Part shown: piece by piece, positions 1-8,904 of the stretch
Position numbering within the stretch: position 1 is the first letter of the stretch
Layout: the number at the start of each line of letters is the position of its first letter
Source of the DNA: Prauserella flavalba
Lineage (GTDB): Bacteria; Actinomycetota; Actinomycetes; Mycobacteriales; Pseudonocardiaceae
Reading direction: 5' to 3'
Assembly: GCF_003202235.1 (NCBI RefSeq)
Contig: NZ_MASU01000014.1
Location: 62,001 to 126,000 of the forward strand
Length of the DNA: 64,000 nucleotides
Notes under the pieces: generated by a model
The model's database searches: none
What the model was told of the DNA's origin: nothing
Seen by the model: only the letters and a program-made list of their open reading frames with translations
Position numbers and translations under genes: made by a program

Positions 1-28
1 TGAGCTCGACCTTGCCGAACCGCGCCAT
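1..28 (-). CDS. 5' end of an unidentified gene leaving the window
   Basis: Only the first nine codons are visible on the minus strand, reading MARFGKVEL, so no function can be assigned. The start is supported by a strong ribosome binding site (TAGGAGG) a few bases upstream, in the short gap after the stop of the neighbouring histidine phosphatase gene. The close spacing and shared direction suggest it is the third gene of an operon with the SDR and phosphatase genes. Confidence 0.6.
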
Positions 29-37
29 GCCGTCCTC

Positions 38-700
38 CTAGCGGTAGCTGAGTAGCTTCCTGGCCTCTCCCTCGAAGTGTCCGTGCTCGTTGAACGACAG
101 CAGCGTCGTTCCCGACCGGCCCGTGACGAACTTCGTGATGCCCGCGTTCACCACCACGCGGTTGAACGTGATCAGCCCCTCCGCCGGGTCGCCGGTGAGC
201 AGGCCGCAGAGCGTGGCGATCACGCCGCCGGAGGTGAAGACCACCGCTTGCTCGCCCTTGCCCACCCGCGCGGCCAGCTCCTCGAAGGCGCCACGCACCC
301 GCGCGAGGAAGGCGGGCCACGTCTCATCGGCGCCGGAGCAGGCGCCCGCGGCGGTCCACGCGGCGAGCGCGGACTCCAGCGCGGCCTGGTACGCCCTCGG
401 GTCGGCGCTGTCCTGGGCCGCTCCCCCGCCGTGGTGGGCGGCGATGTCGACGTGGTCGTACTCGTTCCAGCGCGGGTCCTCCTTGGCGACCACGCCGGGT
501 GCGAACCCGGCGAGCGCCTCGGCCGCGGTCGCGCGCTGGCGCGAGAGGGTGCCGCACCACGCCTCGTCCGCGCGGACGCCCCGCCTGCCGAGCTCGGCGC
601 CCGCCAGCCGCGACTGCTCGTGGCCGCGCTCGGAGAGCACGTCGTAGTCGGCGGCGCCGAAGGACGCCTGCCCGTGCCGCACCAGGTAGATGGCGCCCAT
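38..700 (-). CDS. Histidine phosphatase family protein
   Basis: The 220-residue product begins MGAIYLVRHGQ, which carries the RHG phosphohistidine motif of the phosphoglycerate mutase-like histidine phosphatase superfamily. The length fits small cytosolic members of that superfamily. A longer reading frame exists upstream, but its extra 47 residues are arginine/cysteine-rich and lie over the neighbouring SDR gene, so the internal ATG next to the SDR stop was chosen. The SDR stop and this ATG are separated by one base, so the two genes are probably translationally coupled. The substrate cannot be told from sequence; a phosphatase is more likely than a mutase. Confidence 0.85.
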   Translation of the reverse strand: MGAIYLVRHGQASFGAADYDVLSERGHEQSRLAGAELGRRGVRADEAWCGTLSRQRATAAEALAGFAPGVVAKEDPRWNEYDHVDIAAHHGGGAAQDSADPRAYQAALESALAAWTAAGACSGADETWPAFLARVRGAFEELAARVGKGEQAVVFTSGGVIATLCGLLTGDPAEGLITFNRVVVNAGITKFVTGRSGTTLLSFNEHGHFEGEARKLLSYR

Positions 701-701
701 G

Positions 702-1454
702 TCAGGTGAACCTCCGCAGCAGCCCCGTCGGCAGCACGCGCAGCACCACGCTGAGCGGTGCCCACGGCACCGTCGGCACGTAGGCCTTGGCCTTCTCGCT
801 CTCAATGGCCTTGACCAGCGCCTTCCCGCCACGCTCCGCACTCGCGAGCAGCGGCGTCCGGCCGGCCCTTCCGGTCATCTCGGAGGCGATGTAGCCGGGC
901 AGCAGCGTCGTGACGGCGATGGGCGTGCCGTGGACGTCGGCCCTGATGCCGTCGGCGAGCGTTGCGACGCCCGCCTTCGACGCGGCGTAGGCGGTGAGGT
1001 TGCGTGGCAGGCCCCGCAGGGCGCTGAACGACGACACCACGACAAGGTGGCCGGCACGCTGCTCGCGGAAGATCTCCAGCGCCGCCTCGCACTGGGCGAG
1101 CGCGGCGACGAGGTTGGTCTCCACGGTCTGCCGGTTCGCTGTGAAGTAGCCGGTGCCGATGGGCTGGCCCTTGCCGAGCCCCGCGTTGACGATCACGCGG
1201 TCGAGGGAGCCGAGCTCGTCGCGGAACTCGCGGAACACCGTGAAGACGCGGTCGTGGTCGTTGACGTCGAGCTCGCGGGTGACGACCCGGATGCCGGGGT
1301 ACGCGGCGGTCAGCTCCTCGGCGAGCGCGTCGAGCCGGCCGGTGCGCCGCGCACACAGCGCGAGGTTCCTGCCGTCGGCGGCGAACCGCCTGGCCATGCC
1401 CTCGCCGAGGCCCGCGCTGGCGCCGGTGATCACGATGTTCTTCCGGTAGACCAT
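702..1454 (-). CDS. SDR family NAD(P)-dependent oxidoreductase
   Basis: The product has 250 residues, the usual size of a classical short-chain dehydrogenase. It starts with a Rossmann glycine motif (TGASAGLGEG, about residues 10-19). It has the catalytic serine in VVVSSFSALRG and the YxxxK pair in YAASKAG. It should oxidise or reduce a hydroxyl/keto group with NAD(P), but the substrate is unknown. It is the first gene of a short minus-strand operon with the histidine phosphatase. The protease gene upstream is on the same strand but is separated by a strong hairpin, so it is probably a different transcript. Confidence 0.85.
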   Translation of the reverse strand: MVYRKNIVITGASAGLGEGMARRFAADGRNLALCARRTGRLDALAEELTAAYPGIRVVTRELDVNDHDRVFTVFREFRDELGSLDRVIVNAGLGKGQPIGTGYFTANRQTVETNLVAALAQCEAALEIFREQRAGHLVVVSSFSALRGLPRNLTAYAASKAGVATLADGIRADVHGTPIAVTTLLPGYIASEMTGRAGRTPLLASAERGGKALVKAIESEKAKAYVPTVPWAPLSVVLRVLPTGLLRRFT

Positions 1455-1481
1455 GCGCTGACCCTACCGCCTGGTAACACG

Positions 1482-1518
1482 CCGGTGGCCCGGCGCGAAG
1501 CTCGCGCCGGGCCACCGG
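1482..1518 (-). terminator. Hairpin terminator after the subtilisin-like protease gene
   Basis: Two perfectly complementary 17-base arms (1482-1498 and 1502-1518) flank a 3-base loop. The hairpin lies 18 bases beyond the stop codon of the minus-strand protease gene and upstream of the SDR gene. There is no T tract, which is common for terminators of high-GC actinobacteria. Confidence 0.7.
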
Positions 1519-1535
1519 ATCCGACTGCTGTCAGC

Positions 1536-2723
1536 TCATTCGCCCACGAAGAGCAGGCGGTTCGGCGTGCCCGCGCTCGGGTTGGTGATCTTGTCAGGGG
1601 TGGCGGCCGAGGTCAGGGCGCTCTCCACGTCGGCCGGGGCGGCGTCCGGGTTGGCCGAGAGGTACAGCGCGGCCGCGCCGACCACGTGCGGCGTGGCCAT
1701 CGAGGTGCCGCTGATGGTGTTCTCGCCGCCGTCGTTCCAGGCCGAGGTGATGTCCACGCCCGGGGCGTACAGGTCGACGACCTCGCCGTAGTTGGAGAAG
1801 TCGGCCTGGGCGTCCTGGTTGTCGCTCGCGGCGACCGTGATGCCCTCGGTGACCCTGGCGGGCGAGGTGTTGCCGGCGTCCTGGCCCTCGTTGCCCGCCG
1901 CGATGCCGAACGTGACGCCCGCGGAGATCGCGCCGCGCACGGCGTCGTCGAGCGCCTGGTCGGCGGTGCCGCCGAGGCTCATGTTGGCGACGGACGGCCC
2001 GCTCGCGTTCTGCGCGACCCAGTCGATCCCGGCGACGACCTGCTCGGTGGTGCCGCTGCCGTTGGCGTCGAGCACGCGGACAGGGACGATCTGCACACCC
2101 TTGGCCACGCCGTAGGTCTCGCCGCCGATGGTGCCCGCGACGTGGGTGCCGTGGCCGTTCTCGTCGGTCGGGTCGTCGTCGTTGTCGATGAAGTCCGCAC
2201 CGCCGGTGACGCGGCCACCGAAGTCGGGGTGGTCGGCGGTCACGCCGGTGTCGATGACGTAGGCCGTGACGTTGTCGGCCTTGTTGGTGACGTTGTAGGC
2301 GTCGTCCAGCGGCAGGTCCGTCTGGTCGATGCGGTCGAGTCCCCACGAGGCCGTCTGCTGCGTGTGGATCCGCTGGTTCTGCACGACGTAGGCCACGTCG
2401 CTGTCGGCGGCGAGCCGCTTGGCCTCGGCCTCGCTCGCCTTGATGGAGAAGCCGTCGAGCGCGCTGCCGAAGGTGCGCGTGACGCTGGCGCCGTAGTCAC
2501 CGGCGAGTGAGTTCGCCAGCGAGGAGACGGTGGAAGTGACGACGTTGTCCTTCAGGACCACGATGTAGCTGTCCGAGACCGCGTTCGGCGTGTCGGCCGA
2601 CAGGATCGTGCCTTCGGCCGGGGCCGCCTGTGCCGCTCCCATGTTGACGGCGACCACGCCCGTGATGCCCGCGAGCACCGCTCCCGTGGTGAGGCTCCGC
2701 CGTAGCTTCCGTGAGTTGCCCAT
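1536..2723 (-). CDS. Secreted S8 family serine peptidase (subtilisin/proteinase K type)
   Basis: This 395-residue preproenzyme has a Sec-type signal peptide (basic MGNSRKLRR, a hydrophobic core, cleavage near AQAAPA). An I9-type inhibitor prodomain follows at about residues 50-118 and an S8 catalytic domain at about 145-390. The catalytic triad is visible: Asp158 in VIDTGV, His191 in HGTHVAG and Ser341 in GTSMATPHV, with the oxyanion Asn278 in AAGNEG. It should be exported, process itself and degrade extracellular protein. It is divergent from an XRE-like regulator gene across a 222-bp gap, which may hold its promoter. The start ATG is preceded by a purine-rich AGGAAG. Confidence 0.95.
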   Translation of the reverse strand: MGNSRKLRRSLTTGAVLAGITGVVAVNMGAAQAAPAEGTILSADTPNAVSDSYIVVLKDNVVTSTVSSLANSLAGDYGASVTRTFGSALDGFSIKASEAEAKRLAADSDVAYVVQNQRIHTQQTASWGLDRIDQTDLPLDDAYNVTNKADNVTAYVIDTGVTADHPDFGGRVTGGADFIDNDDDPTDENGHGTHVAGTIGGETYGVAKGVQIVPVRVLDANGSGTTEQVVAGIDWVAQNASGPSVANMSLGGTADQALDDAVRGAISAGVTFGIAAGNEGQDAGNTSPARVTEGITVAASDNQDAQADFSNYGEVVDLYAPGVDITSAWNDGGENTISGTSMATPHVVGAAALYLSANPDAAPADVESALTSAATPDKITNPSAGTPNRLLFVGE

Positions 2724-2945
2724 TGGCTTCCTTCCTCGTCCCCAGCAGTACGTGAGCCATGCAAACTGGACGGGATGCAGTTGGGCAATAATTCACAGTT
2801 ACCAGTTGTAGGCTGTTTGGCCCACACGTGGGTAGACCGTTAGGGTGTATGGTCACCCTGCGCAGCCAGACCCACGGTCGTTACAGAGCGCTGCTAACCT
2901 TGTCCATATCGTTATGGCCGCTATCGTCGGGGGGCGAGCCGGAAA

Positions 2946-3797
2946 TTGGGTGGCACCGCATTCTCGTCGGCCCTCAGAGGGGCCATTTCGACGAGCGGCC
3001 TCGGACTCGACCGCATTCAGGCCCGGCTGCAGGAACACGGTATTACCGTGAGCGTCACCGCCTTGAGCTACTGGCAGTCCGGAAAACGTCAACCGGAACG
3101 GCAGAGCTCCATTTCCGCGGTCCGCGCGCTGGAACAGATCCTCGAACTGCCCTCAGGCGCCCTGCTCGGGCTGCTGCCACCGCCCCGGCCGCGGGGCACG
3201 TCGTCCTCCCGCAGGCGCGCGGAGGACACCGCGCGCCCGCTGACCCTCGACGCGCACTCCGACATCACCCTCGTCGGGCTGCACGACCGATGCGAGATCT
3301 CCGCCGACGGCGGGCAGAGCGCGGTCACGGCCACCGCCGTCTTCAAGGCAGGCGCCGACGGGCAGGACCGCTGGCTGCTCGCCTACCGCCAGGACGGCTC
3401 CGGCGAGCGCGCACCGGCGCTGAAACCCCTGCGCAACTGCAGCATCGGCAGGGTCGAGGTCGACGCCGACGCGGGGCTCACCCTCGCCGAACTGCTTTTC
3501 GGCCACCCCATCGACACCGGCGAGACCTACCTCGTCGAATACGCCCTCCGCTACCACCACGCGCCCGGACCGGAATCCCACAAAGCGCATTTCCGCGAAT
3601 TCTGGCACCCCATTCCGGAATACCTTCTGGAGGTGCATTTCGGAATGGGGGCGACGCCCTCACAGTGCTGGCAGTACGCCCGTCCCGAGGACACCGAGGA
3701 GGCCGAGTCGCGCGCGCTCAAGATCGACGAGGGCAACAGCGTGCACGCCATCGCGCTGGACTTCGGCCCCGGCGTCTTCGGGATCGGCTGGGCCTAG
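2946..3797 (+). CDS. XRE-like helix-turn-helix transcriptional regulator
   Basis: The 283-residue protein has an N-terminal DNA-binding region (about residues 10-70) with the pattern LGLDRIQARLQEHG...ALSYWQSGKRQPER, typical of an actinobacterial family of XRE-like regulators. A beta-rich C-terminal domain of unknown ligand follows (about 95-283). The likely start is TTG at 2946, because the next in-frame candidates would remove part of the DNA-binding region. It is divergent from the secreted protease gene and could control it, but that is inference from position only. It converges with the acyl-CoA synthetase gene. Confidence 0.75.
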   Translation: MGGTAFSSALRGAISTSGLGLDRIQARLQEHGITVSVTALSYWQSGKRQPERQSSISAVRALEQILELPSGALLGLLPPPRPRGTSSSRRRAEDTARPLTLDAHSDITLVGLHDRCEISADGGQSAVTATAVFKAGADGQDRWLLAYRQDGSGERAPALKPLRNCSIGRVEVDADAGLTLAELLFGHPIDTGETYLVEYALRYHHAPGPESHKAHFREFWHPIPEYLLEVHFGMGATPSQCWQYARPEDTEEAESRALKIDEGNSVHAIALDFGPGVFGIGWA

Positions 3798-3816
3798 CGA
3801 CTTTCGTCGGGCACGC

Positions 3817-5442
3817 TCAGCTCAGCTCACCGCGCAGCAGCTTGCCCGTGGCGTTGCGGGGCAGCTCGGCGAGGAACTCGACGTCGCGCGGCACCTTGTA
3901 GCGGGCCAGGTTGCGCTTGACGAAGTCGCGCACGGCGTCGGCGTCCAGCGAGGCGCCCTTGGTGAGCACCACGAACGCCTTGAGCCGCTGCCCGTACTCC
4001 TCGTCGGGCACGCCGATCACGGCGGCCTCGGCCACGTCCTCGTGCTCGACCAGCAGGTTCTCCACTTCGACGGGGTACACGTTCTCGCCGCCGGAGACGA
4101 TCATCTCGTCGTCGCGGCCGTCGATGAACAACAGGCCGTCCTCGTCGAAGTGCCCGACGTCGCCGCTGGAAAGCAGGCCGTCGATGATCTCCTTGTGCCT
4201 GCCGTCGGTGTAGCCCTCGAACGCGAGCCCGCTGCCCACGAACACCCGCCCGGTGACGTGCGGCTTCGTGATGCGGTTGCCCTGCTCGTCGTACAGGGCG
4301 ACCCGGCAGCCGACCGGCGGCCTGCCCACGGTGCCCGGTGCCTTGCGCCAGTCCTCGGGCGTGGCCACGGTGGCCACGGCGACCTCCGTGGAGCCGTAGA
4401 GGTTGTGGATCACGGGGCCGAAGATCTCGGTGGCGCGGTTGCCCACGTCGGGCGGCAGCGCCGAGCCCGCGACGAAGATGATCCGCACGCTGGAGGTGTC
4501 ATAGCGGCCGATGACCTCGGGACCGAGGTCGATGATCCGCTGCAGCATCGTCGGCACCAGTACGACCGCCGTGCACCTGTGCTCGGCGACCTGGCGCAGC
4601 GTCTCCTCGGCGTTGAACCTGCGCCGCAGCACCACCTTGCAGCCGAGCGCGAGCGACAGGATGAACTGCGAGATGCCGGTGCCGTGGAACAGCGGCGCGC
4701 CCATGAACGTCGCCTCGCCGACCCGCAGCGGGATGCGGTCGAGGAACTGCGCAGAGTGCAGCGGCGAGATCCTGGGCCGCGGCGCGCCCTTCGGGGTGCC
4801 CGTGGTGCCGCTGGTGAGCAGCACCAGCCCACCCGGCCTCTCCGGCGCGGGCAACGGCCGGTCGTCGGTGCTCGCGATGATCTCCTCGAGCACCGGCAGC
4901 TGGTGCCCCGCCAGGTCGGAGTCGGTCCCCGCGAGGTAGCGGTCGACGCCCTCGATGCCGTCGAGCAGCGCGGTGAACTCCTCGTCGTAGACCAGCACCT
5001 CCACCTTTTCGCGCGCGGCGACGTCGGCGAGCTGCGGTTTGGCGAAGCCGGTGTTCATCAGCAGCAGCGGCGCGCCCAGCTTGCCGGCGGCGAGCATGGT
5101 GACCACCAGGCCGCGGTGGTCGCGGCACAGCGCCGCGATGGCCGAGCCCGGCCGCACGCCGCGCTCGGACCACGCGCGGGCGAGCGCGTTGGACTGCTGG
5201 TCGAGCTGGGAGAACGTGAGCGGGCCGCGCTCGTCGACGATGCCGACGGCCAGCGGGTCGCGGTGGGCCGCGATGCGCACGGCACCGGCGAGCGGGCCGT
5301 AGCGGCGGGTGGCGAACAGCGAGCGGATGCCCTCGTCGACCCGTGGGATCGGGACGAGTCCCGCACGCCACAGCACCTCGACACTGCGGGCCGTCTCCGA
5401 AACCCGGCCTGCCAACTCGGCCACGGTGGGCGGCCTTCTCAT
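3817..5442 (-). CDS. AMP-binding acyl-CoA synthetase (FadD-like)
   Basis: The 541-residue protein has the ANL-superfamily signatures in order: the P-loop LLTSGTTGTPKGAP (about residue 210), the A5 motif YGSTEVA (about 350), the hinge region GRDDEMIVSGGENVYP (about 425) and the C-terminal catalytic lysine in LPRNATGKLLRGEL. It should adenylate a carboxylic acid and transfer it to CoA; the size and style fit fatty acyl-CoA ligases. It starts 95 bp from the divergent polymerase-like gene and ends convergent with the XRE-like regulator. The acyl substrate cannot be stated. Confidence 0.9.
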   Translation of the reverse strand: MRRPPTVAELAGRVSETARSVEVLWRAGLVPIPRVDEGIRSLFATRRYGPLAGAVRIAAHRDPLAVGIVDERGPLTFSQLDQQSNALARAWSERGVRPGSAIAALCRDHRGLVVTMLAAGKLGAPLLLMNTGFAKPQLADVAAREKVEVLVYDEEFTALLDGIEGVDRYLAGTDSDLAGHQLPVLEEIIASTDDRPLPAPERPGGLVLLTSGTTGTPKGAPRPRISPLHSAQFLDRIPLRVGEATFMGAPLFHGTGISQFILSLALGCKVVLRRRFNAEETLRQVAEHRCTAVVLVPTMLQRIIDLGPEVIGRYDTSSVRIIFVAGSALPPDVGNRATEIFGPVIHNLYGSTEVAVATVATPEDWRKAPGTVGRPPVGCRVALYDEQGNRITKPHVTGRVFVGSGLAFEGYTDGRHKEIIDGLLSSGDVGHFDEDGLLFIDGRDDEMIVSGGENVYPVEVENLLVEHEDVAEAAVIGVPDEEYGQRLKAFVVLTKGASLDADAVRDFVKRNLARYKVPRDVEFLAELPRNATGKLLRGELS

Positions 5443-5537
5443 CAGGGCACCTCCTCGAGCTCGACGAGCACAACCTACCGGCTAGTAGCCACGACCGTCG
5501 ACCGTAACCTGTCGGTGCCCGCACGCAGAATCGGACC

Positions 5538-7214
5538 GTGCAGCTGATCGTCGCGCGGGAAGCGGAGGGTGTCCATGCCGTGCGCGCACTCGAGGGAGAG
5601 CTTCCCGTCCCACCCCGGCTCTCGCCCGGTGAGCTGGTGGAATACGCCGCCCGCTGGGAGCGGGAGCTACGCCCGCGCTGGGTGTTCGCGTCGGTCGAGC
5701 ACGACTATCCGGTACTGCTGGAGGGCGGCGTCCGGGTGCGCCGCTGTCATGATCTTTCCCTGATCGAGGGAATCCTGCTGGCCCACGAGGGCCGGCACGA
5801 GCAATCTCGCAGCCTGGCCGCCGCCTACGCCAGGGCCCGAGGGCTCGAACCGCCCGCCGAACCGAGGGCGGCTCACCCGGATCTCGACGAGCAGCCGACG
5901 CTGTTCGACCCGCGCGGCTCGGGGCTCCCGCCCGGCGTCAGCGCGCTGGAGGCGATGGAGGTGGTACTCGCCGAGCAGGAGCGCCGGATCGGCCTGCTCC
6001 CCCACCCCGAGCGGATCCGCCTGCTCGTGGCCGCGGAGGCGGCGAGCGCGCTCGCGGCGGCGGAGATGTCGGCCGACGGGCTGCCGTGGCGGGCCGACCT
6101 GCACGACGCGCTGCTGACCGAGCTGCTCGGGCCGCGCGTGCCCAGCGGGCAACGGCCGCGCAGGCTGGCCGAACTCGCCGAGCGGGTCCAGGACGCCTTC
6201 GGCGGCCGGGCGCTCAACCCCGACCACCCCGGCAGCGTCGTGCGCGCGTTCGGCCGGGCCGGAATCGCGATCCCCTCGGCGAGGGCCCACGTGCTGCGCG
6301 GCGTCGACCACCCCGCCGTCGCTCCGTTGCTGGAGTACAAGGAGCTCGCGCGGCTGCACTCGGCGCACGGCTGGGCGTGGCTGGAGCAGTGGGTGCACGG
6401 CGACCGGTTCCGCCCGGTGTACGTCGTCGGCGGCGTGGTGTCGGGGCGCTGGGCCAGCCGGGGCGGCGCCGCGTTGCAGATCCCGCGCGTGCTGCGTTCG
6501 TGCGTGCGCGCGGACCCTGGCTGGAAGCTGGTGGTCGCCGACGCCGCGCAGCTGGAGCCGCGCATTCTCGCCGCGCTGTCCGGCGACCGGCAGCTCGCCG
6601 ACGTCTCCGCCTCGGCCGACCTCTACACGAGCCTCGCCGAGGCGATGTTCCCCGGCAAGGGGGCCGACGGCGAGAACAGGGGCCGCGCGAAGATCGCGAT
6701 GCTCTCGGCGATGTACGGCGGCACGGCGGGCGAGGCCGCGTCGCTGCTCGCCCTGCTGCGGCAACGGTTCCCAGCGGCGGTGTCCTATGTGGAGCACGCC
6801 GCGCTGGCGGGCGAACGCGGTGAGATCGTCCGCTCGCGGCTGGGCCGCACCTCGCCTCCGCCCTCGGCGGCGTGGCGGGCGCTGACGGGTGGCACGGCGA
6901 ACGAGGACCAGGCGCGCAGGGCCGCGCGCGACTGGGGCAGGTTCACGCGCAACTTCGTCGTGCAGGCGAGCGCGGCGGACTGGACGGCGGTGCTGCTGGC
7001 CACCCTGCGCCAGCGGCTTCCCGAGCCCGCGCACCTGGTGTTCTTCCAGCACGATGAGGTGCTCGTGCACACCCCGGCCGCACTGGCCGAGCGCGTGGGC
7101 GCGTGCCTGGCCGACGCGGTCGCGGAGACCACGGCGCGCGTGTTCGGCGCCGCCTGCCCGGTGCGCTTCCCCATGCCGGCGGCGATCGTGGACGCCTACT
7201 CCGACGCGAAGTAG
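5538..7214 (+). CDS. Stand-alone family A DNA polymerase-like protein (3'-5' exonuclease/polymerase)
   Basis: The 558-residue protein starts with GTG. The C-terminal half carries the three family A polymerase palm/finger motifs: motif A as DAAQLEPRILAALSGD (about residue 333), the O-helix motif as RGRAKIAMLSAMYGG (about 381) and motif C as HDEVLVH (about 505). The N-terminal 150 residues look like a diverged 3'-5' exonuclease-like domain without clear catalytic acids, and no 5' nuclease domain is present. It is therefore not PolA, which is about 900 residues, but matches the type annotated in actinobacteria as bifunctional 3'-5' exonuclease/DNA polymerase. A role in repair or lesion tolerance is inferred. 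Confidence 0.85.
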   Translation: MQLIVAREAEGVHAVRALEGELPVPPRLSPGELVEYAARWERELRPRWVFASVEHDYPVLLEGGVRVRRCHDLSLIEGILLAHEGRHEQSRSLAAAYARARGLEPPAEPRAAHPDLDEQPTLFDPRGSGLPPGVSALEAMEVVLAEQERRIGLLPHPERIRLLVAAEAASALAAAEMSADGLPWRADLHDALLTELLGPRVPSGQRPRRLAELAERVQDAFGGRALNPDHPGSVVRAFGRAGIAIPSARAHVLRGVDHPAVAPLLEYKELARLHSAHGWAWLEQWVHGDRFRPVYVVGGVVSGRWASRGGAALQIPRVLRSCVRADPGWKLVVADAAQLEPRILAALSGDRQLADVSASADLYTSLAEAMFPGKGADGENRGRAKIAMLSAMYGGTAGEAASLLALLRQRFPAAVSYVEHAALAGERGEIVRSRLGRTSPPPSAAWRALTGGTANEDQARRAARDWGRFTRNFVVQASAADWTAVLLATLRQRLPEPAHLVFFQHDEVLVHTPAALAERVGACLADAVAETTARVFGAACPVRFPMPAAIVDAYSDAK

Positions 7215-7231
7215 CCGTCTCCCGCCCGACT

Positions 7232-7284
7232 GCAGTGAAGGCCACCTTCACTGCGTTGAACGCAAGCATGGTGGCCTTCACTGC
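7232..7284. repeat. 53-bp palindromic intergenic repeat, copy 1
   Basis: The element starts and ends with the inverted halves GCAGTGAAGGCCACC and GGTGGCCTTCACTGC, with a central loop containing GCGTTGAACGC. It lies between the convergent polymerase-like and amidohydrolase genes, as does copy 2 about 60 bases on. It could fold as a hairpin in RNA from either strand. Confidence 0.85.
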
Positions 7285-7344
7285 GTGGAACCCGGCACAG
7301 CGGCGCGGAGCCTCCGGTTGGGTGCCGGTGGGAGCCCGGCGGGC

Positions 7345-7397
7345 GCAGTGAAGGCCACCTTCACTGCGTTGAACGCAGGCAAGGTGGCCTTCACTGC
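7345..7397. repeat. 53-bp palindromic intergenic repeat, copy 2
   Basis: Nearly identical to the copy at 7232-7284: the same outer arms and the same GCGTTGAACGC centre, with a few changes to the right of the centre. It ends two bases before the stop codon of the convergent amidohydrolase gene, so it probably acts as, or sits at, a transcription end. Confidence 0.85.
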
Positions 7398-7399
7398 GG

Positions 7400-8842
7400 T
7401 CAGGCGACGGGCGTGCCGCGCGTGAGGAAGTCGCTGTCCGCCAGGTCGAGGACCCGGTGCGGGATGCGGCGGGCCCGCAGCGCGGCTGTGCCGTGCTCGG
7501 TGGTGAGCACCGTGCCGCCGGTACCCACCACGCGCTCGCCGTCGAAGATCACCTGGCCCATCGCGACGGTCAGCCGCACCGACCTCCGTCCACTGTCGAC
7601 GGCGACGAGGTCGGCGTCGAAGCCGGGTGCGATGCGGCCCTTGCCGGGCACGCCGAACAACGCGGCGGGCGCGCGGCTCGTCTTGTGGGCCAGCTGCGGC
7701 AGGCTCAGCGCGCCAAACTGGACGAGCGCGAGCCCCTGGTCCAGCACGAGGTTTCGCCAGTAGCCGCCGTCGGAGGAGATGGCGTCCACCACGAAGTCGC
7801 CCGCACCGTCGAAGCGCAGCGTCCCGTTCGCGTCGCGGCGGGCGCAGCTCTGCATGAACCCCGACAGCCGCCGGTTCACCGGGAAGCACAGCGACGCGCG
7901 GGCGGGGTCGCTCTCCCACACCTCCCGCCCGGCGTCACCGGTGACGGGCACCGCCTGCCCCGCCTCCTGCCGCAGGCAGTGGGCGAAGCCGTCGGCGAAC
8001 GCCCGCACCAGGCCCGCCCTGTCCGTGGAGTAGCCGCCGATGCGCAGGCAGTTGACCACGATGTGGTCGGTGAAGCGGTCGCCGTCGAGCCCGCCGAGGC
8101 ACAGGTTGAGCGGCGCCAGGTGCGCCTCGCTGACCACCTCGGGATGCTCCTGCAGCAATGCGAGCGCGATCCGGTTCTCCTCGACGAGGTCGGTGACGGC
8201 GCCGCGCAGATAGGCGTTGGTGTGCGCGAGGTGCAGGGGCCTGCCGTCGGCGAGCCGCAGGGCCTCGCGCATGCCGTCGAGGTTGCTGCCGTTGGCGGTG
8301 GTGCCCGCGTGGAAGGCGACGTAGCAGCCCGCGTCGGCGCCCTCCGCGATCGCGCGCGCCGAGGCGTCCGGCGTGCTCGGGAAGTGCCCGCCGAGCAGCT
8401 TGATGCCGATGGCGCCCTCCCGCAGCGCGGCGCCGACGTCGTCGCGGATGCGGCCCGCCGGGGTGCCGTCGGTGTAGGCGGGCAGCCCCTGCAGGCCGAG
8501 GATCGTGAGGCCCGCTGCCGAGGCGTGCCACTGGTCGAGCACGGTGCGGAAGTCGAAGAACTCGACGGCCGTGGTCACGCCCGCCCGCGCCAGCCGCTCG
8601 TGCGCGGGTGAGCGGCCAGCCGGATCGCTGCCGGCGAGGTCGGTGAGGTGCACATGGCTGTCCACGACTCCCGGCAGCAGCACGAGCCCGTCGGCGTCGA
8701 CCTCCCTGGCGGCGGTGGCTGACAGTTCCGGCTCGACCGCCGTGATCATCCCGTCCGCGACGCCGACGTCGGCCACCCCCCGCTCTCCTTCGGCGTCGGC
8801 GACGTGGGCGCGGCGGACGATCAGGTCGAGCGTGCGGGTCAT
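7400..8842 (-). CDS. Amidohydrolase family protein (dihydroorotase/hydantoinase-like)
   Basis: The 480-residue protein has the metal-binding HxH of the amidohydrolase superfamily in VVDSHVHLTD (about residue 62), a lysine in IGIKLLGG that could be the carbamylated bridging ligand, and further His ligands in FHAGTT and LHLAHTNAY. It is cytosolic and should hydrolyse a cyclic or N-acyl amide bond; the exact substrate is unknown. AGGAGG lies just before its ATG. It is divergent from a multi-pass transporter gene across 139 bp containing a candidate operator, so the two probably form an uptake-and-hydrolysis unit. Confidence 0.85.
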   Translation of the reverse strand: MTRTLDLIVRRAHVADAEGERGVADVGVADGMITAVEPELSATAAREVDADGLVLLPGVVDSHVHLTDLAGSDPAGRSPAHERLARAGVTTAVEFFDFRTVLDQWHASAAGLTILGLQGLPAYTDGTPAGRIRDDVGAALREGAIGIKLLGGHFPSTPDASARAIAEGADAGCYVAFHAGTTANGSNLDGMREALRLADGRPLHLAHTNAYLRGAVTDLVEENRIALALLQEHPEVVSEAHLAPLNLCLGGLDGDRFTDHIVVNCLRIGGYSTDRAGLVRAFADGFAHCLRQEAGQAVPVTGDAGREVWESDPARASLCFPVNRRLSGFMQSCARRDANGTLRFDGAGDFVVDAISSDGGYWRNLVLDQGLALVQFGALSLPQLAHKTSRAPAALFGVPGKGRIAPGFDADLVAVDSGRRSVRLTVAMGQVIFDGERVVGTGGTVLTTEHGTAALRARRIPHRVLDLADSDFLTRGTPVA

Positions 8843-8904
8843 GCGGATCCCTCCTGTTGCGTCGAGGTGACGCTACGGCAGCCGGAAACAAGAATGCAAT
8901 ATCT

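Noticed and set aside
5538-7214. polA
   Set aside because: At 558 residues it lacks the 5' nuclease region and much of the normal 3' exonuclease domain; it is a separate family A-like protein.
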